A DNA stretch of 64,000 nt from Brevundimonas vesicularis NBRC 12165 (GTDB lineage Bacteria; Pseudomonadota; Alphaproteobacteria; Caulobacterales; Caulobacteraceae). The stretch spans positions 1 to 64,000 of the forward strand of contig NZ_BCWM01000013.1 in NCBI RefSeq assembly GCF_001592205.1, given 5' to 3'. Numbering within the stretch: the first letter of the stretch is position 1; the number at the start of each line of letters is the position of its first letter. The notes under the pieces were generated by a model. That model saw only the letters and a program-made list of their open reading frames with translations, did not search any database and was not told where the DNA came from. A program made the translations under genes and the position numbers. Of the stretch, positions 9,830 to 20,821 are shown piece after piece.

Positions 9830-10903
9830 ATGGACCCCGTTTCCTTCTGGGCCACGCCTCTGGGCTGGACGCTGATCACGGTCGGCCAGGTCCTGCTGAT
9901 CACGGTCGGCGTGCTGATCGCCGTCGCCTTCCTGCTGCTGGCCGACCGCAAGGTCTGGGCAGGCGTGCAGATGCGCAAGGGTCCGAACGTCGTCGGCCCC
10001 TTCGGCCTGCTTCAATCCTTCGCGGACATGATCAAGTTCGTGCTGAAGGAGGTCGTGATCCCGGCCGGCGCGGACAAGGCGGTCTTCATCATCGCCCCGA
10101 TCATCACCGTCATCCTGGCCTTCATGGCCTGGGCGGTCATTCCATTCGCGCCCGGTTGGGTCGTGTCGGACCTGAACGTCGGCATCCTGTACATCTTCGC
10201 GGTGTCGTCGCTGGGCGTATACGGCATCATCATGGGCGGCTGGGCTTCGAACTCGAAGTATCCGTTCCTGGGTTCGCTGCGTTCGGCGGCGCAGATGGTG
10301 TCCTATGAAGTCTCGCTGGGCCTGATCATCATCAATGTGATCCTGCTGGCCGGCACCATGAACCTGTCGGCGATCGTCGACAGCCAGAAGGGCATGTTCT
10401 GGAACTGGTACGGCTTCGGCGGCGGCGCCGACACCTGGCCGCTGGTGGTGATCCTGTTCCCTATGTCGATCATCTTCTTCATCTCGGCCCTAGCCGAGAC
10501 CAACCGCCCGCCGTTCGACCTGCCCGAGGCCGAGTCCGAACTGGTCGCCGGTTATCAGGTCGAATACAGCTCGACGCCGTATCTGCTGTTCATGATGGGC
10601 GAGTACGTCAACATCGTCTTCATGTCGGCGATGATCAGCCTGCTGTTTTTCGGCGGCTGGAACCCCGGCGTGCCGCAGGCCTGGATGGATGGGCTGCCGG
10701 CCTGGATCGCCTATACGATCTATCTGCTGACCTTCATGGCCAAGACGGTCTTCTGGTTCATCATGATCTCGATGGTGAAGGCCTTCGTGCCGCGCTATCG
10801 CTATGACCAACTGATGCGTCTGGGCTGGAAGATCTTCCTGCCGACGTCGCTGGTCGCGGTCGTGATCGTGTCGGCCTGGCGCGTCTTCGTTGTGGGGTCG
10901 TGA
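9830..10903 (+). CDS. nuoH: NADH-quinone oxidoreductase subunit H
   Basis: Membrane subunit at the junction of the two arms; it forms the entrance of the quinone tunnel. It is 357 aa with about eight membrane helices. The conserved amphipathic loop with [20 protein letters not shown] and the acidic loop [20 protein letters not shown], both typical of NuoH, are intact. Start is an ATG 3 bases after the nuoG stop; the stop overlaps the following small lipoprotein gene by 1 base. Confidence 0.97.
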   Translation: MDPVSFWATPLGWTLITVGQVLLITVGVLIAVAFLLLADRKVWAGVQMRKGPNVVGPFGLLQSFADMIKFVLKEVVIPAGADKAVFIIAPIITVILAFMAWAVIPFAPGWVVSDLNVGILYIFAVSSLGVYGIIMGGWASNSKYPFLGSLRSAAQMVSYEVSLGLIIINVILLAGTMNLSAIVDSQKGMFWNWYGFGGGADTWPLVVILFPMSIIFFISALAETNRPPFDLPEAESELVAGYQVEYSSTPYLLFMMGEYVNIVFMSAMISLLFFGGWNPGVPQAWMDGLPAWIAYTIYLLTFMAKTVFWFIMISMVKAFVPRYRYDQLMRLGWKIFLPTSLVAVVIVSAWRVFVVGS

Positions 10904-11082
10904 TGGGCGGCCTCATCATCGGCCTGGGTCTTTTGACGATGATCGCCGCCTGCGCGCCTGACGCGTCGCGCATGCCCGAGTCGAGCTATCAATGGCAGCA
11001 ACGCCAGGACCGCATCGAACAGGACTGGCGCGCCAGCCAGACCGCTTCCAAGACGACGCCCGCCCCCAAGGATAAGCCCTGA
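10903..11082 (+). CDS. Small predicted lipoprotein between nuoH and nuoI
   Basis: 59 aa, function not recognised. The N-terminus is a short signal peptide ending in a lipobox-like TMIAAC (Cys at residue 17). The mature part (about 42 aa) is polar and contains Gln/Trp-rich [16 protein letters not shown] followed by a Thr/Lys/Pro tail. I prefer the ATG at 10903 (1-base overlap with the nuoH stop) over the adjacent GTG at 10900. The stop overlaps the nuoI ATG by 1 base. Position implies co-expression with complex I; nothing else indicates a role. Confidence 0.75.
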   Translation: MGGLIIGLGLLTMIAACAPDASRMPESSYQWQQRQDRIEQDWRASQTASKTTPAPKDKP

Positions 11083-11573
11083 TGTTCACCCGTATCGTCC
11101 AGGCGACCAAGGGCGCGATGATGCTGGACGTCATCGGCGCCATCGGTCTGTCGCTGAAATATATGGCCCGTCCCAAGATGACGGTGAACTATCCGTTCGA
11201 GCGCAATCCGCAGTCGCCGCGCTTCCGTGGCGAGCATGCGCTGCGTCGCTATGCCAACGGCGAGGAACGCTGCATCGCCTGCAAGCTGTGCGAGGCCATC
11301 TGCCCCGCCCAGGCCATCACCATCGAGGCCGAGCCGCGCGCCGACGGCAGCCGCCGCACGACCCGCTACGACATCGACATGGTCAAATGCATCTACTGCG
11401 GCCTGTGCCAGGAGGCCTGCCCGGTGGACGCCATCGTAGAAGGGCCGAACTCGGAGTTCGCCGTCGAGACGCGCGAAGAGCTGCTCTACGACAAGCAACG
11501 CCTGCTCGATAACGGCGACCGCTGGGAACGGCAGATCGCCAAGAATCTGGAACTCGACGCGCCTTACCGCTAA
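11082..11573 (+). CDS. nuoI: NADH-quinone oxidoreductase subunit I
   Basis: TYKY subunit carrying clusters N6a and N6b between the NADH module and NuoB. It is 163 aa with two ferredoxin motifs: C64, C67, C70, C74 ([11 protein letters not shown]) and C103, C106, C109, C113 ([11 protein letters not shown]). An N-terminal amphipathic segment (10-30) probably lies on the membrane. After its stop there is a 73-base gap before nuoJ, the largest inside the operon. Confidence 0.97.
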   Translation: MFTRIVQATKGAMMLDVIGAIGLSLKYMARPKMTVNYPFERNPQSPRFRGEHALRRYANGEERCIACKLCEAICPAQAITIEAEPRADGSRRTTRYDIDMVKCIYCGLCQEACPVDAIVEGPNSEFAVETREELLYDKQRLLDNGDRWERQIAKNLELDAPYR

Positions 11574-11646
11574 GGCGCATCTCGCTAAACGGGTCGGCGA
11601 TTCCTGAACGGGGTCGCGGCCGATACGAAAGGGGCTTCGTCCCGAC

Positions 11647-12273
11647 ATGCTGCAAGGCATAGCCTTCTATCTGCTGGCGGCGGTCGCCACGGTTTCCGGC
11701 CTTCTGGTCGTGACCGCGCGCAACCCGGTGCACAGCGTGCTGTGGTTGATCCTGGCCTTCTTCTCGTCGGCGGGTCTGTTCGTCCTGCTGGGCGCCGAGT
11801 TCCTAGCGATGCTGCTGGTCGTCGTCTATGTGGGCGCGGTCGCGGTGCTGTTCCTGTTCGTCGTCATGATGCTGGACGTGGACTTCCTGAAGCTGCGCGA
11901 AGGTTATGCGCGCTATCTGCCGCTGGGCGCCATCATCGCCGCCGTGCTTCTGGTCGAGATGATCATCGTCTCGGTCGCCGTGGTTCAGGGCGGGGCCGCT
12001 GCGAGCCTGCCGGCGCCGGGCGCGCCGGACGCCAGCGTGACGAATGTCGAGGCCATCGGCCGCGTGCTCTACACGGACTATGTCTACTTCTTCCAGGCGG
12101 CCGGGATCGTGCTGCTGATCGCGATGATCGGGGCCATCACCCTGACCCTGCGCCACAAGCCGCACATCAAACGCCAAAACCCCGGCGACCAGGTGAACCG
12201 CGACCGTCGCAAGTCGGTCGAGATCAAGTCCGCCGCCACGGGCGAAGGCGTCAGCGCCGAGGAGCTTCTCTGA
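11647..12273 (+). CDS. nuoJ: NADH-quinone oxidoreductase subunit J
   Basis: Membrane subunit of the proton-pumping arm, 208 aa with five predicted helices. The third helix region [20 protein letters not shown] contains the conserved Tyr/Gly pi-bulge segment of NuoJ. The C-terminal 45 residues are hydrophilic and longer than in E. coli. A purine-rich site (GAAAGGGG) lies 8-15 bases before the ATG. The stop overlaps nuoK by 1 base. Confidence 0.97.
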   Translation: MLQGIAFYLLAAVATVSGLLVVTARNPVHSVLWLILAFFSSAGLFVLLGAEFLAMLLVVVYVGAVAVLFLFVVMMLDVDFLKLREGYARYLPLGAIIAAVLLVEMIIVSVAVVQGGAAASLPAPGAPDASVTNVEAIGRVLYTDYVYFFQAAGIVLLIAMIGAITLTLRHKPHIKRQNPGDQVNRDRRKSVEIKSAATGEGVSAEELL

Positions 12274-12578
12274 TGATCGGTCTGACCCACTATCTGACGG
12301 TCGCCGCGATCCTGTTCACCATCGGCGTGTTCGGCATCTTCGTGAACCGCAAGAACGTCATCATCATCCTGATGTCGATCGAGCTGATCCTGCTGGCGGT
12401 GAACATCAACTTCGTCGCCTTCTCGGCCTATCTGAACGAGATCAGCGGGCAGATCATGGCGATGTTCGTCCTGACCGTCGCCGCAGCCGAGGCCGCCGTC
12501 GGCCTGGCGATCCTGGTGACCTTCTTCCGTAACCGCGGCGACATCGCCGTGGACGACGCCTCCGTGATGAAGGGCTGA
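12273..12578 (+). CDS. nuoK: NADH-quinone oxidoreductase subunit K
   Basis: Three-helix membrane subunit, 101 aa, homologous to MrpC. The two conserved buried glutamates of the proton pathway are E37 ([11 protein letters not shown]) and E73 ([11 protein letters not shown]). The ATG at 12273 gives the usual length and overlaps the nuoJ stop by 1 base. The stop precedes the nuoL GTG by 2 bases. Confidence 0.97.
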   Translation: MIGLTHYLTVAAILFTIGVFGIFVNRKNVIIILMSIELILLAVNINFVAFSAYLNEISGQIMAMFVLTVAAAEAAVGLAILVTFFRNRGDIAVDDASVMKG

Positions 12579-12580
12579 GC

Positions 12581-14668
12581 GTGACCTTCCATACCCTCGT
12601 CATTCTCGGGATCTTCGCCCCGCTGCTGGGCGCGGCCATCGCCGGCTTCTTCGGACGCCGGATCGGCAACATCCCGTCGCAAGCCGTCACGACCGGCCTG
12701 TTGTTCTTCTCGTGCGCCGTGGCCTGGACGGTGTTCGGCCAGTGGACCTGGGGCCATCTTGAGCCCTTCACGATCCGCCTGGCGCCCTTCATCAACGTGG
12801 GCGACTTCCAGTCGGCCTGGTCGATCCGCATCGACGCCCTGTCGGCGACCATGCTGATCGTGGTCACCAGCGTGTCGTCGCTGGTTCACCTGTACTCCTG
12901 GGGCTATATGGCCGAGGACGACAGTCGGCCGCGCTTCTTCGCCTATCTGTCGCTGTTCACCTTCATGATGCTGGCGCTGGTGACGGCGGCCGACTTCATG
13001 CAGATCTTCTTCGGCTGGGAAGGCGTGGGCCTGGCGTCGTATCTGCTCATCGGCTTCTGGTTCAAGAAGCCGACGGCCAGCGCCGCCGCCATCAAGGCCT
13101 TCGTCGTCAACCGCGTCGGCGACTTCGGGTTCGTGCTGGGGATCATGACGATCTTCTGGATGTACGGCACCATCAACTTCGCCGAGCTGTTCCCGCTGAT
13201 CGCCACCAAGGCCGGCACGACGTGGGAGTTCCTGGGCGTCCAGTGGTCTGCCCTGGATCTGGCCGGTTTCCTGCTGTTCATCGGCGCCATGGGCAAGTCG
13301 GCCCAGTTCTTCCTGCACACCTGGTTGCCGGACGCGATGGAAGGCCCGACCCCGGTGTCGGCGCTGATCCACGCCGCGACCATGGTCACCGCCGGCGTCT
13401 ATATGGTCTGCCTGCTGAGCCCGATCTATGAATATGCGCCGGGCGCGTCGCAGATCATCGCCATCATCGGCGCCATCACGGCCCTGTTCGCCGCCACGGT
13501 CGGCCTGACCCAGAACGACATCAAGCGGGTCATCGCCTATTCGACCTGTTCGCAACTGGGCTACATGTTCTTCGCGGCGGGCGTCGGCGCCTATCAGGCG
13601 GCCATGTTCCACCTGTTCACGCACGCCTTCTTCAAGGCCTTGCTGTTCCTGGGCGCCGGTTCGGTGATCCACGGCATGCACCACGAGCAGGACATGCGGA
13701 AGATGGGCGGCCTGTGGAAGCTGCTGCCGGTCACCTATGCGGTGATGACCATCGGCACCATCGCCATCACCGGCCTGGGCATCCCCGGCGTCGGCGGCTT
13801 TGCCGGCTTCTACTCCAAGGATTCAATCATCGAGAGCGCCTATGCCTCGGCGGCCTCGGGTCACTCGGCCATCGGCCTGTTCGCCTTCTTCGTCGGCATC
13901 ATCGCCGCCGGTCTGACGGCCTACTATTCGTGGCGCCTGGTCTTCATGACCTTCCACAATAAGCCGGTGTGGAAGGAAGAGGGCGACGCCCATCATGCTG
14001 ACGACCACGCTTCCCACGCCCAGCTGGAAACCCATTCCGAGCCGGTCGGCGATCATCACGACGATCATGCGCATGATGACCACGGTCATCATGGTCCGCT
14101 GAAGCCGCATGAGAGCCCGCTGGTCATGCTGGTTCCGCTGATCCTGCTGTCGGTCGGCGCCGTCGCCGCCGGCTTCGTCTTCGCGCCGCACTTTATCGGC
14201 CACCATGAGGGCGAGTTCTGGCGCGGCGCGATCTTCACCGGTGCAAACAACCACGTCCTGCACGAAAGCCACGACGTTCCGACCTGGGTGAAATGGTCGC
14301 CGCTGATCCTGACGCTGATCGGCACCGCCTTCGCCTATTGGATCTACGTCGCTCGCGAGGGCATGGGCCGTCGCATGGCCGAGCGGAACGGCGTCATCTA
14401 CCGCTTCCTCTACAACAAGTGGTACTTCGACGAGCTGTACGACTTCGTCTTCGTGCGCGGCTTCCGCGCCATCGGGAACTTCTTCTGGAAGATCTGCGAC
14501 GTGAAGATCATCGACGGTCTCGGCCCGAACGGCGCCGCCTGGGTGTCGCTGAAATCCGCCGCTCGACTGGGCAAGATCCAGTCCGGCTATGTCTATCACT
14601 ACGCCTTCGTGATGCTGCTCGGGGTGGCTGGTCTGCTCACCTTCGCCATCCTCGCGTGGGGAGCCTGA
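12581..14668 (+). CDS. nuoL: NADH-quinone oxidoreductase subunit L
   Basis: Distal antiporter-like proton-pumping subunit, 695 aa, with about 14 helices plus the long lateral helix near the C-terminus. E147 in [13 protein letters not shown] is the conserved acidic residue of the pump. The start is GTG. Between the antiporter core and the C-terminal helices lies a histidine-rich loop (about 461-512) containing 13 His and several Asp residues, e.g. [14 protein letters not shown] at 491-504. Such loops occur in other alphaproteobacterial NuoL, but it is not part of the conserved core. It may bind metal. Confidence 0.97.
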   Translation: MTFHTLVILGIFAPLLGAAIAGFFGRRIGNIPSQAVTTGLLFFSCAVAWTVFGQWTWGHLEPFTIRLAPFINVGDFQSAWSIRIDALSATMLIVVTSVSSLVHLYSWGYMAEDDSRPRFFAYLSLFTFMMLALVTAADFMQIFFGWEGVGLASYLLIGFWFKKPTASAAAIKAFVVNRVGDFGFVLGIMTIFWMYGTINFAELFPLIATKAGTTWEFLGVQWSALDLAGFLLFIGAMGKSAQFFLHTWLPDAMEGPTPVSALIHAATMVTAGVYMVCLLSPIYEYAPGASQIIAIIGAITALFAATVGLTQNDIKRVIAYSTCSQLGYMFFAAGVGAYQAAMFHLFTHAFFKALLFLGAGSVIHGMHHEQDMRKMGGLWKLLPVTYAVMTIGTIAITGLGIPGVGGFAGFYSKDSIIESAYASAASGHSAIGLFAFFVGIIAAGLTAYYSWRLVFMTFHNKPVWKEEGDAHHADDHASHAQLETHSEPVGDHHDDHAHDDHGHHGPLKPHESPLVMLVPLILLSVGAVAAGFVFAPHFIGHHEGEFWRGAIFTGANNHVLHESHDVPTWVKWSPLILTLIGTAFAYWIYVAREGMGRRMAERNGVIYRFLYNKWYFDELYDFVFVRGFRAIGNFFWKICDVKIIDGLGPNGAAWVSLKSAARLGKIQSGYVYHYAFVMLLGVAGLLTFAILAWGA

Positions 14669-14672
14669 TCTC

Positions 14673-16157
14673 GTGCCCTACATCCTGAGCCTCGTTACAT
14701 TCCTGCCCTTGGTCGGGGCCCTGGCGATCTTCGCCGCCCGGCTGACGTCAAAGTCGGCCGACGCGACCGCGCCGGCCGCGCGCTGGATCGCGTTGATCAC
14801 CACCCTGGTGACCCTGGCGGTGTCGGTCGTGCTGGTCGCCGGCTTCGATCCGGCTAACACCGGCTATCAGTTCGTGGAGATGGTCCCGTGGTTCGCGGGC
14901 GCCAGCTATCACCTGGGCGTCGATGGGATTTCGATCCTGTTGGTGCTCCTGACGGCCTTCCTGATGCCGATCTGCATCCTGGCCAGCTGGAAGTCGGTCG
15001 AAACGCGCGTCGTCGAATACATGATCGCCTTCCTGGTGCTGGAGACGCTGGTCATCGGGGTGTTCACCTCGCTGGACCTGTTCCTCTTCTACATCTTCTT
15101 CGAAGGCACCCTGGTTCCGATGTTCCTGATCATCGGCATCTGGGGCGGTCAGAACCGCATCTATGCGGCCTACAAGTTCTTCCTCTACACCCTGCTGGGG
15201 TCCGTCCTGATGCTGCTGGCCATGCTGTGGATGGCGCATGAGGCGGGCACCACCAGCATTCCCGAGCTGAAGCGTTTCGCCTTCGATCCGGCTGTCCAGC
15301 CGATCCTGTGGCTGGCCTTCTTCGCCTCGTTCGCGGTCAAGATGCCGATGTGGCCGGTTCACACCTGGCTGCCCGACGCCCACGTTCAGGCGCCCACGGC
15401 TGGTTCGGTCATCCTGGCAGGTATTCTGCTGAAGCTGGGCGGATACGGCTTCATCCTGTTCAACGTGCCGATGTTCCCGATGGCGTCGGAGATGTTCCGG
15501 CCGCTGGTCTTCACCCTGTCGGTGATCGCCATCGTCTATACGTCGCTGGTCGCCTGGCGTCAGACAGACATCAAGAAGCTGATCGCCTATTCGTCCGTGG
15601 CCCACATGGGCTTTGTGACCCTGGGCATCTTCGCCGGCAACAACATCGGCATGCAGGGCGCCATCTTCCAGATGATCAGCCACGGCCTGATCTCGGGCGC
15701 GTTGTTCCTGTGCGTCGGCGTCGTCTATGACCGGATGCACACCCGCGAGATCGCCTTCTACGGCGGCCTGACGTCGAAGATGCCGTGGTACGCCGCCATC
15801 TTCCTGATGTTCACCATGGCCAACGTCGGTCTGCCGGGCACCTCGGGCTTCATCGGCGAAGTTCTGACCATGACGGGCGCCTACAACGCCTCGACCTGGG
15901 CGGCGCTGGTTGCAGCCTCGGGCGTCATCTTCTCGGCGGTCTATGCCCTGACCCTGTACCGCGCGGTCATGTTCGGCGAGATCACCAATCCGAAGCTTGA
16001 GACCATCACCGACATCGACAAGCGCGAACTGCTGCTGTTCGTGCCGCTGATCGTCGGCACCATCTGGCTGGGGGTCCATCCGGCCTCCGTCCTCGATTAC
16101 ACCGGGCCTGCCGTCGAGGCCCTGACCAGCGCGTATCGCGCCGCGATCGGCGGGTGA
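14673..16157 (+). CDS. nuoM: NADH-quinone oxidoreductase subunit M
   Basis: Antiporter-like proton-pumping subunit, 494 aa, about 14 helices. The conserved pump glutamate is E144 in [13 protein letters not shown], and the central lysine region [19 protein letters not shown] is intact. Start is GTG, 4 bases after the nuoL stop; homologues begin at the first hydrophobic helix ([11 protein letters not shown]), which supports it. Confidence 0.97.
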   Translation: MPYILSLVTFLPLVGALAIFAARLTSKSADATAPAARWIALITTLVTLAVSVVLVAGFDPANTGYQFVEMVPWFAGASYHLGVDGISILLVLLTAFLMPICILASWKSVETRVVEYMIAFLVLETLVIGVFTSLDLFLFYIFFEGTLVPMFLIIGIWGGQNRIYAAYKFFLYTLLGSVLMLLAMLWMAHEAGTTSIPELKRFAFDPAVQPILWLAFFASFAVKMPMWPVHTWLPDAHVQAPTAGSVILAGILLKLGGYGFILFNVPMFPMASEMFRPLVFTLSVIAIVYTSLVAWRQTDIKKLIAYSSVAHMGFVTLGIFAGNNIGMQGAIFQMISHGLISGALFLCVGVVYDRMHTREIAFYGGLTSKMPWYAAIFLMFTMANVGLPGTSGFIGEVLTMTGAYNASTWAALVAASGVIFSAVYALTLYRAVMFGEITNPKLETITDIDKRELLLFVPLIVGTIWLGVHPASVLDYTGPAVEALTSAYRAAIGG

Positions 16158-16166
16158 GACTTACAG

Positions 16167-17609
16167 ATGCCTGATCTATCCTCCGCCCTGCATCTCGCCG
16201 CCTCGGAAGTCACCCTCGCGGTCGGCGCCCTGGTCCTGCTGATGGTCGGCGCCTTCGTGGGCGACAAGAGCGCCCGTCTGGTCTCGATCCTGTCGGTCCT
16301 GCTGCTGATCGCCGCGTCGGTCATCTCGATCGTCGGACCGTGGGGCGTCGCCTTCAACGGCGCCTATGTCGCCGATCCGCTGGCCATCTACGCCAAGAGC
16401 CTGATCTATCTGTCGGCCGCCGTTGCGGTCGTGCTGGGTGACGGCTGGATGAAGCGCACGCGCATCGCTAAGTTCGAATATCCGGTCCTGATAGTGCTGG
16501 CCTCGGCCGGCATGGGGATGATGGCGTCCTCGGGCGACCTGATCTCCATGTATGTCGGGATCGAGTTGCACTCGCTGGCCCTGTATGTTTTGGCCGCCTT
16601 CCATCGCAACGACGTCAAGGCGTCCGAAGCGGGCCTGAAGTATTTCGTCCTGGGCGCGCTGTCGTCGGGCCTGCTGCTGTATGGCGCCAGCCTCATCTAC
16701 GGCTTCGCCGGCTCGATGCGGTTCGAGGACATCGCCGCCGTCGCCGCCGACAATCCCGGCCCGGGCCTGGTCTTCGGCCTTGTCTTCCTGATCTGCGGCC
16801 TGGCGTTCAAGGTTTCGGCCGCGCCGTTCCACATGTGGACGCCCGACGTCTATGAAGGCGCGCCGACGCCGGTCGTGGCCCTGTTCGCCACGGCGCCCAA
16901 GGTCGCTGCCATGGTGCTGATCGCCCGCGCGCTGGAAAACGGTTTCGGCGACGCCCACGCTCAATGGTCGCAGGTCCTGATCGCCATCTCGCTGATCAGC
17001 TTTGTCGTCGGCGCCTTTGGCGGCCTGGCGCAGAAGGACATCCAGCGCCTGCTGGCCTATTCCTCGATCGCCAACATCGGTTACGCGCTGCTGGGTATTG
17101 CGGCGGGCACGGCCGAGGGTTTGCAGGCCATGCTGATGTTTATGACGCTGTATGTCATCGACCAACTGGGCTTCTTCGCCATCCTGCTCAGCCTGTCCAA
17201 GTCGGGCCGTCCTATCCGCCGCATCGCCGATCTGGCCGGATTGAAGAAGGATCGGCCGCTGACCGCCGTGGCCCTGACCATCCTGTCGCTGTCGGTCCTG
17301 GGCATGCCGCCGTTCTCGGGCTTCTGGGGCAAATATTATGTGTTCGGGGCCGCCGCTGATGCAGGACTGTGGCCCGTCGCGGCCGCCGGTCTGGTCGCCT
17401 CGGTCGTCGCCGCCTTCTACTATCTGCGCATCCTCAAGCTGATGTGGTTTGATGCGCCGGTGGATGACATCGCCACAGACGCCGCCCCGGTCGAGGCGAA
17501 GTGGATCGGCTGGGCCTGCGCCGCCTTCGCCTTCCCGTTGGTCATCGTCGGTCTGACGTGGCTGGAGCCGCTGACCAAGGCTGCGAGCGCCGGCTTCGGG
17601 AACGGGTAG
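16167..17609 (+). CDS. nuoN: NADH-quinone oxidoreductase subunit N
   Basis: Third antiporter-like subunit, 480 aa, with about 14 helices. The motifs MYVGIELHSLALYVLAAF (conserved Glu) and KVSAAPFHMWTPDVYEGAP (conserved Lys and His) are intact. It closes the run of structural subunits. The next gene, a biotin ligase, begins 4 bases after the stop, so the transcript probably continues. Confidence 0.97.
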   Translation: MPDLSSALHLAASEVTLAVGALVLLMVGAFVGDKSARLVSILSVLLLIAASVISIVGPWGVAFNGAYVADPLAIYAKSLIYLSAAVAVVLGDGWMKRTRIAKFEYPVLIVLASAGMGMMASSGDLISMYVGIELHSLALYVLAAFHRNDVKASEAGLKYFVLGALSSGLLLYGASLIYGFAGSMRFEDIAAVAADNPGPGLVFGLVFLICGLAFKVSAAPFHMWTPDVYEGAPTPVVALFATAPKVAAMVLIARALENGFGDAHAQWSQVLIAISLISFVVGAFGGLAQKDIQRLLAYSSIANIGYALLGIAAGTAEGLQAMLMFMTLYVIDQLGFFAILLSLSKSGRPIRRIADLAGLKKDRPLTAVALTILSLSVLGMPPFSGFWGKYYVFGAAADAGLWPVAAAGLVASVVAAFYYLRILKLMWFDAPVDDIATDAAPVEAKWIGWACAAFAFPLVIVGLTWLEPLTKAASAGFGNG

Positions 17610-17613
17610 GGCG

Positions 17614-18363
17614 TTGGCGCCCGTCCCACTGGTCATCCTCGACGAGATCGACTCGACCAACGCCGAGGCGCGCCGTCTTGCCGAGGCCGGAGAGGCGGGC
17701 CCGCGCTGGATTGTGGCGCGCCGTCAGACCGCTGGCCGCGGTCGGCGGGGTCGCAAGTGGGACACCGATCAGGGCAATCTGGCCGCCACCCTTCTGATCA
17801 CCACGCCCAAGTCGGCGGCCGAGGCGGCCCAGGCCACCTTCATCGCGGCCCTGGCCGTCGCAGACCTGCTGGACGTCTTCGTCTCGCCCGCGTTCGTTTC
17901 GATCAAATGGCCCAACGACGTCCTGCTGGACGGGGTCAAGGTGTCGGGCATCCTGGTCGAATCCGGCCGGCACGCGAACGGCGACCTCTGGCTGGCGGTC
18001 GGCATCGGCGTGAACCTTGCCCATGCGCCCGAGGGCACCGAACGGGGGGCGACCTCGGTTGCCGAACGACTGCGCGCCGACCTGGCTTATGTCCCGCCGA
18101 TCGAGGCCGCTGCCGAAATCCTGGCCGAGACCTTCGCCGTCTGGTGGGGGCGTTGGCAGACGATGGGATTTGAGCCTGTGCTGGACGCCTGGACCAGCCG
18201 CCTGACGGGCCTGAACGGACCGTGCGTCGCGCGACTAGATAACGAGACGATCGAGGGACAGGCCGAGGGCGTGGAGCAGGATGGCGCCCTGCGCCTGCGT
18301 CTGGCCGACGGCTCCGTGCGTTTGATTTCCGCCGGCGACGTCTTCTTCGGGAAAGCCGCCTGA
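17614..18363 (+). CDS. birA: Biotin--[acetyl-CoA carboxylase] ligase
   Basis: Attaches biotin to the carrier domain of acetyl-CoA carboxylase through biotinyl-AMP. It is 249 aa. The biotin/AMP loop GRGRRGRKW (41-49) and KWPNDVL (98-104) with the catalytic-site block KVSGILVES are present. The C-terminal SH3-like cap follows. There is no N-terminal helix-turn-helix, so this is the monofunctional form and not a repressor like E. coli BirA. Start is TTG, 4 bases after nuoN; no better start gives a full N-terminus. The stop overlaps coaX by 1 base. The arrangement nuoN-birA-coaX-rnj is familiar in alphaproteobacteria. Confidence 0.95.
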   Translation: MAPVPLVILDEIDSTNAEARRLAEAGEAGPRWIVARRQTAGRGRRGRKWDTDQGNLAATLLITTPKSAAEAAQATFIAALAVADLLDVFVSPAFVSIKWPNDVLLDGVKVSGILVESGRHANGDLWLAVGIGVNLAHAPEGTERGATSVAERLRADLAYVPPIEAAAEILAETFAVWWGRWQTMGFEPVLDAWTSRLTGLNGPCVARLDNETIEGQAEGVEQDGALRLRLADGSVRLISAGDVFFGKAA

Positions 18364-19139
18364 TGCTTCTCGCCATTGAGCAGGGCAACACCAATACGCT
18401 GTTCGCCGTCCACGACGGTTCGGACTGGATCGCCCAATGGCGGGCCGCGACCGAGGCCAGTCGCACGGCCGACGAATACGCCGTCTGGCTGAACCAGCTG
18501 ATGGTGATGAAGGGGCTCAAGTTCGACGCGCTCGGCGGCTGCATCATCTCGAGCGTCGTGCCCCAGTCGATTTTCAACCTGCGCAACCTGGCGCGGCGTT
18601 ATCTGAATATCGAACCTCTGGTCATCGGCGAGAACGCCGAACTGGGCATCGAGGTGCGGATCGCCAAGCCCAGCGAGGCGGGCGCGGATCGTCTGGTGAA
18701 CGCTGTGGGCGCCTCGCTGATGTATCCCGGCGACCTTCTGCTGATCGACAGCGGCACGGCGACGACCTTTGATATCGTTGCGGGCGACGGCGCCTTTGAG
18801 GGCGGTCTGATCGCGCCCGGCATCAATCTGTCGCTTCAGGCGCTGCATGAAGCAGCCGCCAAACTGCCGCGCATCGCCATCCAGAAACCCGAGAACGTCA
18901 TCGGCAAGGGCACGGTCGAGGCCATGCAGTCCGGCGTTTTCTGGGGCTATATCTCGTTGATCGAAGGCCTGGTCGGGCGCATCAAGGCGGAGTGGGGCAA
19001 GCCCATGACCGTCGTCGGCACTGGCGGGGTCGCCAGCCTGTTCGAAGGCGCGACCGACAGCATCGATCACTTCGATCCCGACCTGACTATTCGCGGCCTC
19101 CTCGAAATCTGGCGTCGTAACGCCCATTTGACTGATTGA
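18363..19139 (+). CDS. coaX: Type III pantothenate kinase
   Basis: Phosphorylates pantothenate, the first committed step of coenzyme A synthesis. It is 258 aa. [11 protein letters not shown] (129-139), [11 protein letters not shown] (107-117) and GGLIAPGIN (147-155) are the expected ASKHA-fold motifs. The N-terminal phosphate motif, usually D-x-G-N-T, reads E6-Q-G-N-T here. That is a conservative change which I believe also occurs in relatives; activity is likely but the residue is worth noting. Overlaps birA by 1 base and abuts rnj with no gap. Confidence 0.95.
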   Translation: MLLAIEQGNTNTLFAVHDGSDWIAQWRAATEASRTADEYAVWLNQLMVMKGLKFDALGGCIISSVVPQSIFNLRNLARRYLNIEPLVIGENAELGIEVRIAKPSEAGADRLVNAVGASLMYPGDLLLIDSGTATTFDIVAGDGAFEGGLIAPGINLSLQALHEAAAKLPRIAIQKPENVIGKGTVEAMQSGVFWGYISLIEGLVGRIKAEWGKPMTVVGTGGVASLFEGATDSIDHFDPDLTIRGLLEIWRRNAHLTD

Positions 19140-20813
19140 ATGAAAAAGCAAACCCAAGACGAACTCGTTTTCCTGCCGCTGGGCGGCTCGGACGAGGTCG
19201 GTATGAACCTGAACGCCTATGGCTTCGGCCCAGAGGCGAACCGTGAATGGCTGATCGTCGATGTCGGCGTCACCTTCGGTGACCTGTCTACGCCCGGCGT
19301 GGATGTGATCGTGCCCGATCCCACCTTCCTGGAGGGTGAGAATATCAAGGGCATCGTGCTGACCCACGCGCACGAAGATCACATCGGCGCTCTGGGCTGG
19401 CTGTGGCCGCGCATCAAGGCGCCGATCTACGCCACGCCCTTCACCGCCTATCTGATCCGCGACAAGCTGCGCGAGCGCGGCATTCTGGACGAGGTCGAAC
19501 TGATCGAGGTGCCGCTGGGCGGGACCGTCGACATCGGCACGTTCGGCGTGACCTTCGTCAACATGACCCACTCGATCGCCGAGCCCAGCGGCCTGGCCAT
19601 CGATACGCCGCTGGGAATGGTGTTCCACACCGGCGACTGGAAGATCGACGACCAGCCGGTGATCGGGACCAAGACCGACGCGCCCGTCATCCGCGCCCTG
19701 GGCGACGAAGGCGTGCTGGCCATGGTCTGCGATTCGACCAACGTCTTCGTGCCGGGCGTCGCCGGGTCCGAGGGCGATGTCGCCGTCGCCATCTCCAAGC
19801 TGATCGCCAGCCTGAAGGGGCGCGTCGCCGTCGGCTGCTTCGCCTCCAACGTCGCCCGGATGGACAGCGTGATCCGCGCCGCGGAGGCCTGCGGGCGTCG
19901 CGTGGCCCTGGCCGGCCGGTCGATGCACCGGATCACGGCGGCGGCCAAGCACGTCGGCATGCTGAAGGACGTTAAGCCTTTCCTGTCGGACGAGGAGGCC
20001 CGCGTCTGGCCCGCCGATCAGATCCTGTATCTGTGCACCGGCAGCCAGGGTGAGGCGAGGGCGGCCCTGTCGCGCGTCGCTGACGGCACCCATCCGGTCG
20101 TGAAATTGGGTCTGGGCGACCACTGCATCTTCTCGTCGCGCCAGATCCCCGGCAACGAACTGGCGATCGGCAATCTGCAAGACCGCCTCGCGGATCGCGG
20201 TGTGCGTCTCTACACCGAGAAGGATCACCCCGGCATCCACGTCTCGGGCCACCCCTGCCGTGACGAGCTGAAGCAGATGTACGAATGGGCCCGGCCGCAA
20301 ATTGCGGTGCCGACCCACGGCGTGCGCCGCTTCCTGCTGGAACACGCCAACCTGGCCAAGGACATGGGCGTTCCCGAAACGGTGACGCCGCGCAACGGCG
20401 ACATGGTCCGCCTGGCCCCTGGCCCGGCCAAGATCATCGACGAGGTGCCGAACGGCCGCCTGTACGTCGACGGCGGCATGCTGGTCACGGAACAGGGCGA
20501 GGCCCTGAAGGAACGTCGTCACGCCTCGACCAACGGCGTGCTGATCGTCAGCTTCGCCCTGGACAAGCGCGGACGGATCGCCAGCGACATCGACATCCGC
20601 AGTGTCGGCCTGCCCGGCGACACGGCCACGCCGCTCGGCGATGCGCTGGACAAGCTGGCCGAGCGTGTCGAACAGGTGGTCAAGGGCCTGAAGGGCGATG
20701 CGCTGGACGATGAAATGGTCATCGAACAGGCTGTCGCTCGCGTGCTGAAAAAGGCCAGCCAGCAAATCTGGGATCGTCGTCCCATCGTCGAGACGGTCGT
20801 CCTGCGCGTCTGA
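19140..20813 (+). CDS. rnj: Ribonuclease J
   Basis: Metallo-beta-lactamase/beta-CASP ribonuclease with endo- and 5'-exonuclease activity in RNA turnover. It is 557 aa. The zinc motif HAHEDH is at 76-81, and later metal/catalytic motifs include MTHSIAE and FHTGDWKID (about 140-166) and the beta-CASP block CTGSQGEARAALSR. The C-terminal KH-like motif HVSGHPCRDELKQM is present. It starts on the base after the coaX stop. A strong 16-bp hairpin follows the stop at 20822-20860. Confidence 0.95.
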   Translation: MKKQTQDELVFLPLGGSDEVGMNLNAYGFGPEANREWLIVDVGVTFGDLSTPGVDVIVPDPTFLEGENIKGIVLTHAHEDHIGALGWLWPRIKAPIYATPFTAYLIRDKLRERGILDEVELIEVPLGGTVDIGTFGVTFVNMTHSIAEPSGLAIDTPLGMVFHTGDWKIDDQPVIGTKTDAPVIRALGDEGVLAMVCDSTNVFVPGVAGSEGDVAVAISKLIASLKGRVAVGCFASNVARMDSVIRAAEACGRRVALAGRSMHRITAAAKHVGMLKDVKPFLSDEEARVWPADQILYLCTGSQGEARAALSRVADGTHPVVKLGLGDHCIFSSRQIPGNELAIGNLQDRLADRGVRLYTEKDHPGIHVSGHPCRDELKQMYEWARPQIAVPTHGVRRFLLEHANLAKDMGVPETVTPRNGDMVRLAPGPAKIIDEVPNGRLYVDGGMLVTEQGEALKERRHASTNGVLIVSFALDKRGRIASDIDIRSVGLPGDTATPLGDALDKLAERVEQVVKGLKGDALDDEMVIEQAVARVLKKASQQIWDRRPIVETVVLRV

Positions 20814-20821
20814 TGCAACCT

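Noticed and set aside
7721..10015. A 764-codon minus-strand open frame
   Set aside because: Antisense to nuoG, which has all its cysteine motifs. Composition (Gln/Arg/His-rich) is typical of a shadow.
18087..20765. An 892-codon minus-strand open frame
   Set aside because: It lies opposite birA, coaX and rnj, whose motifs are intact. High GC makes long antisense frames common here.
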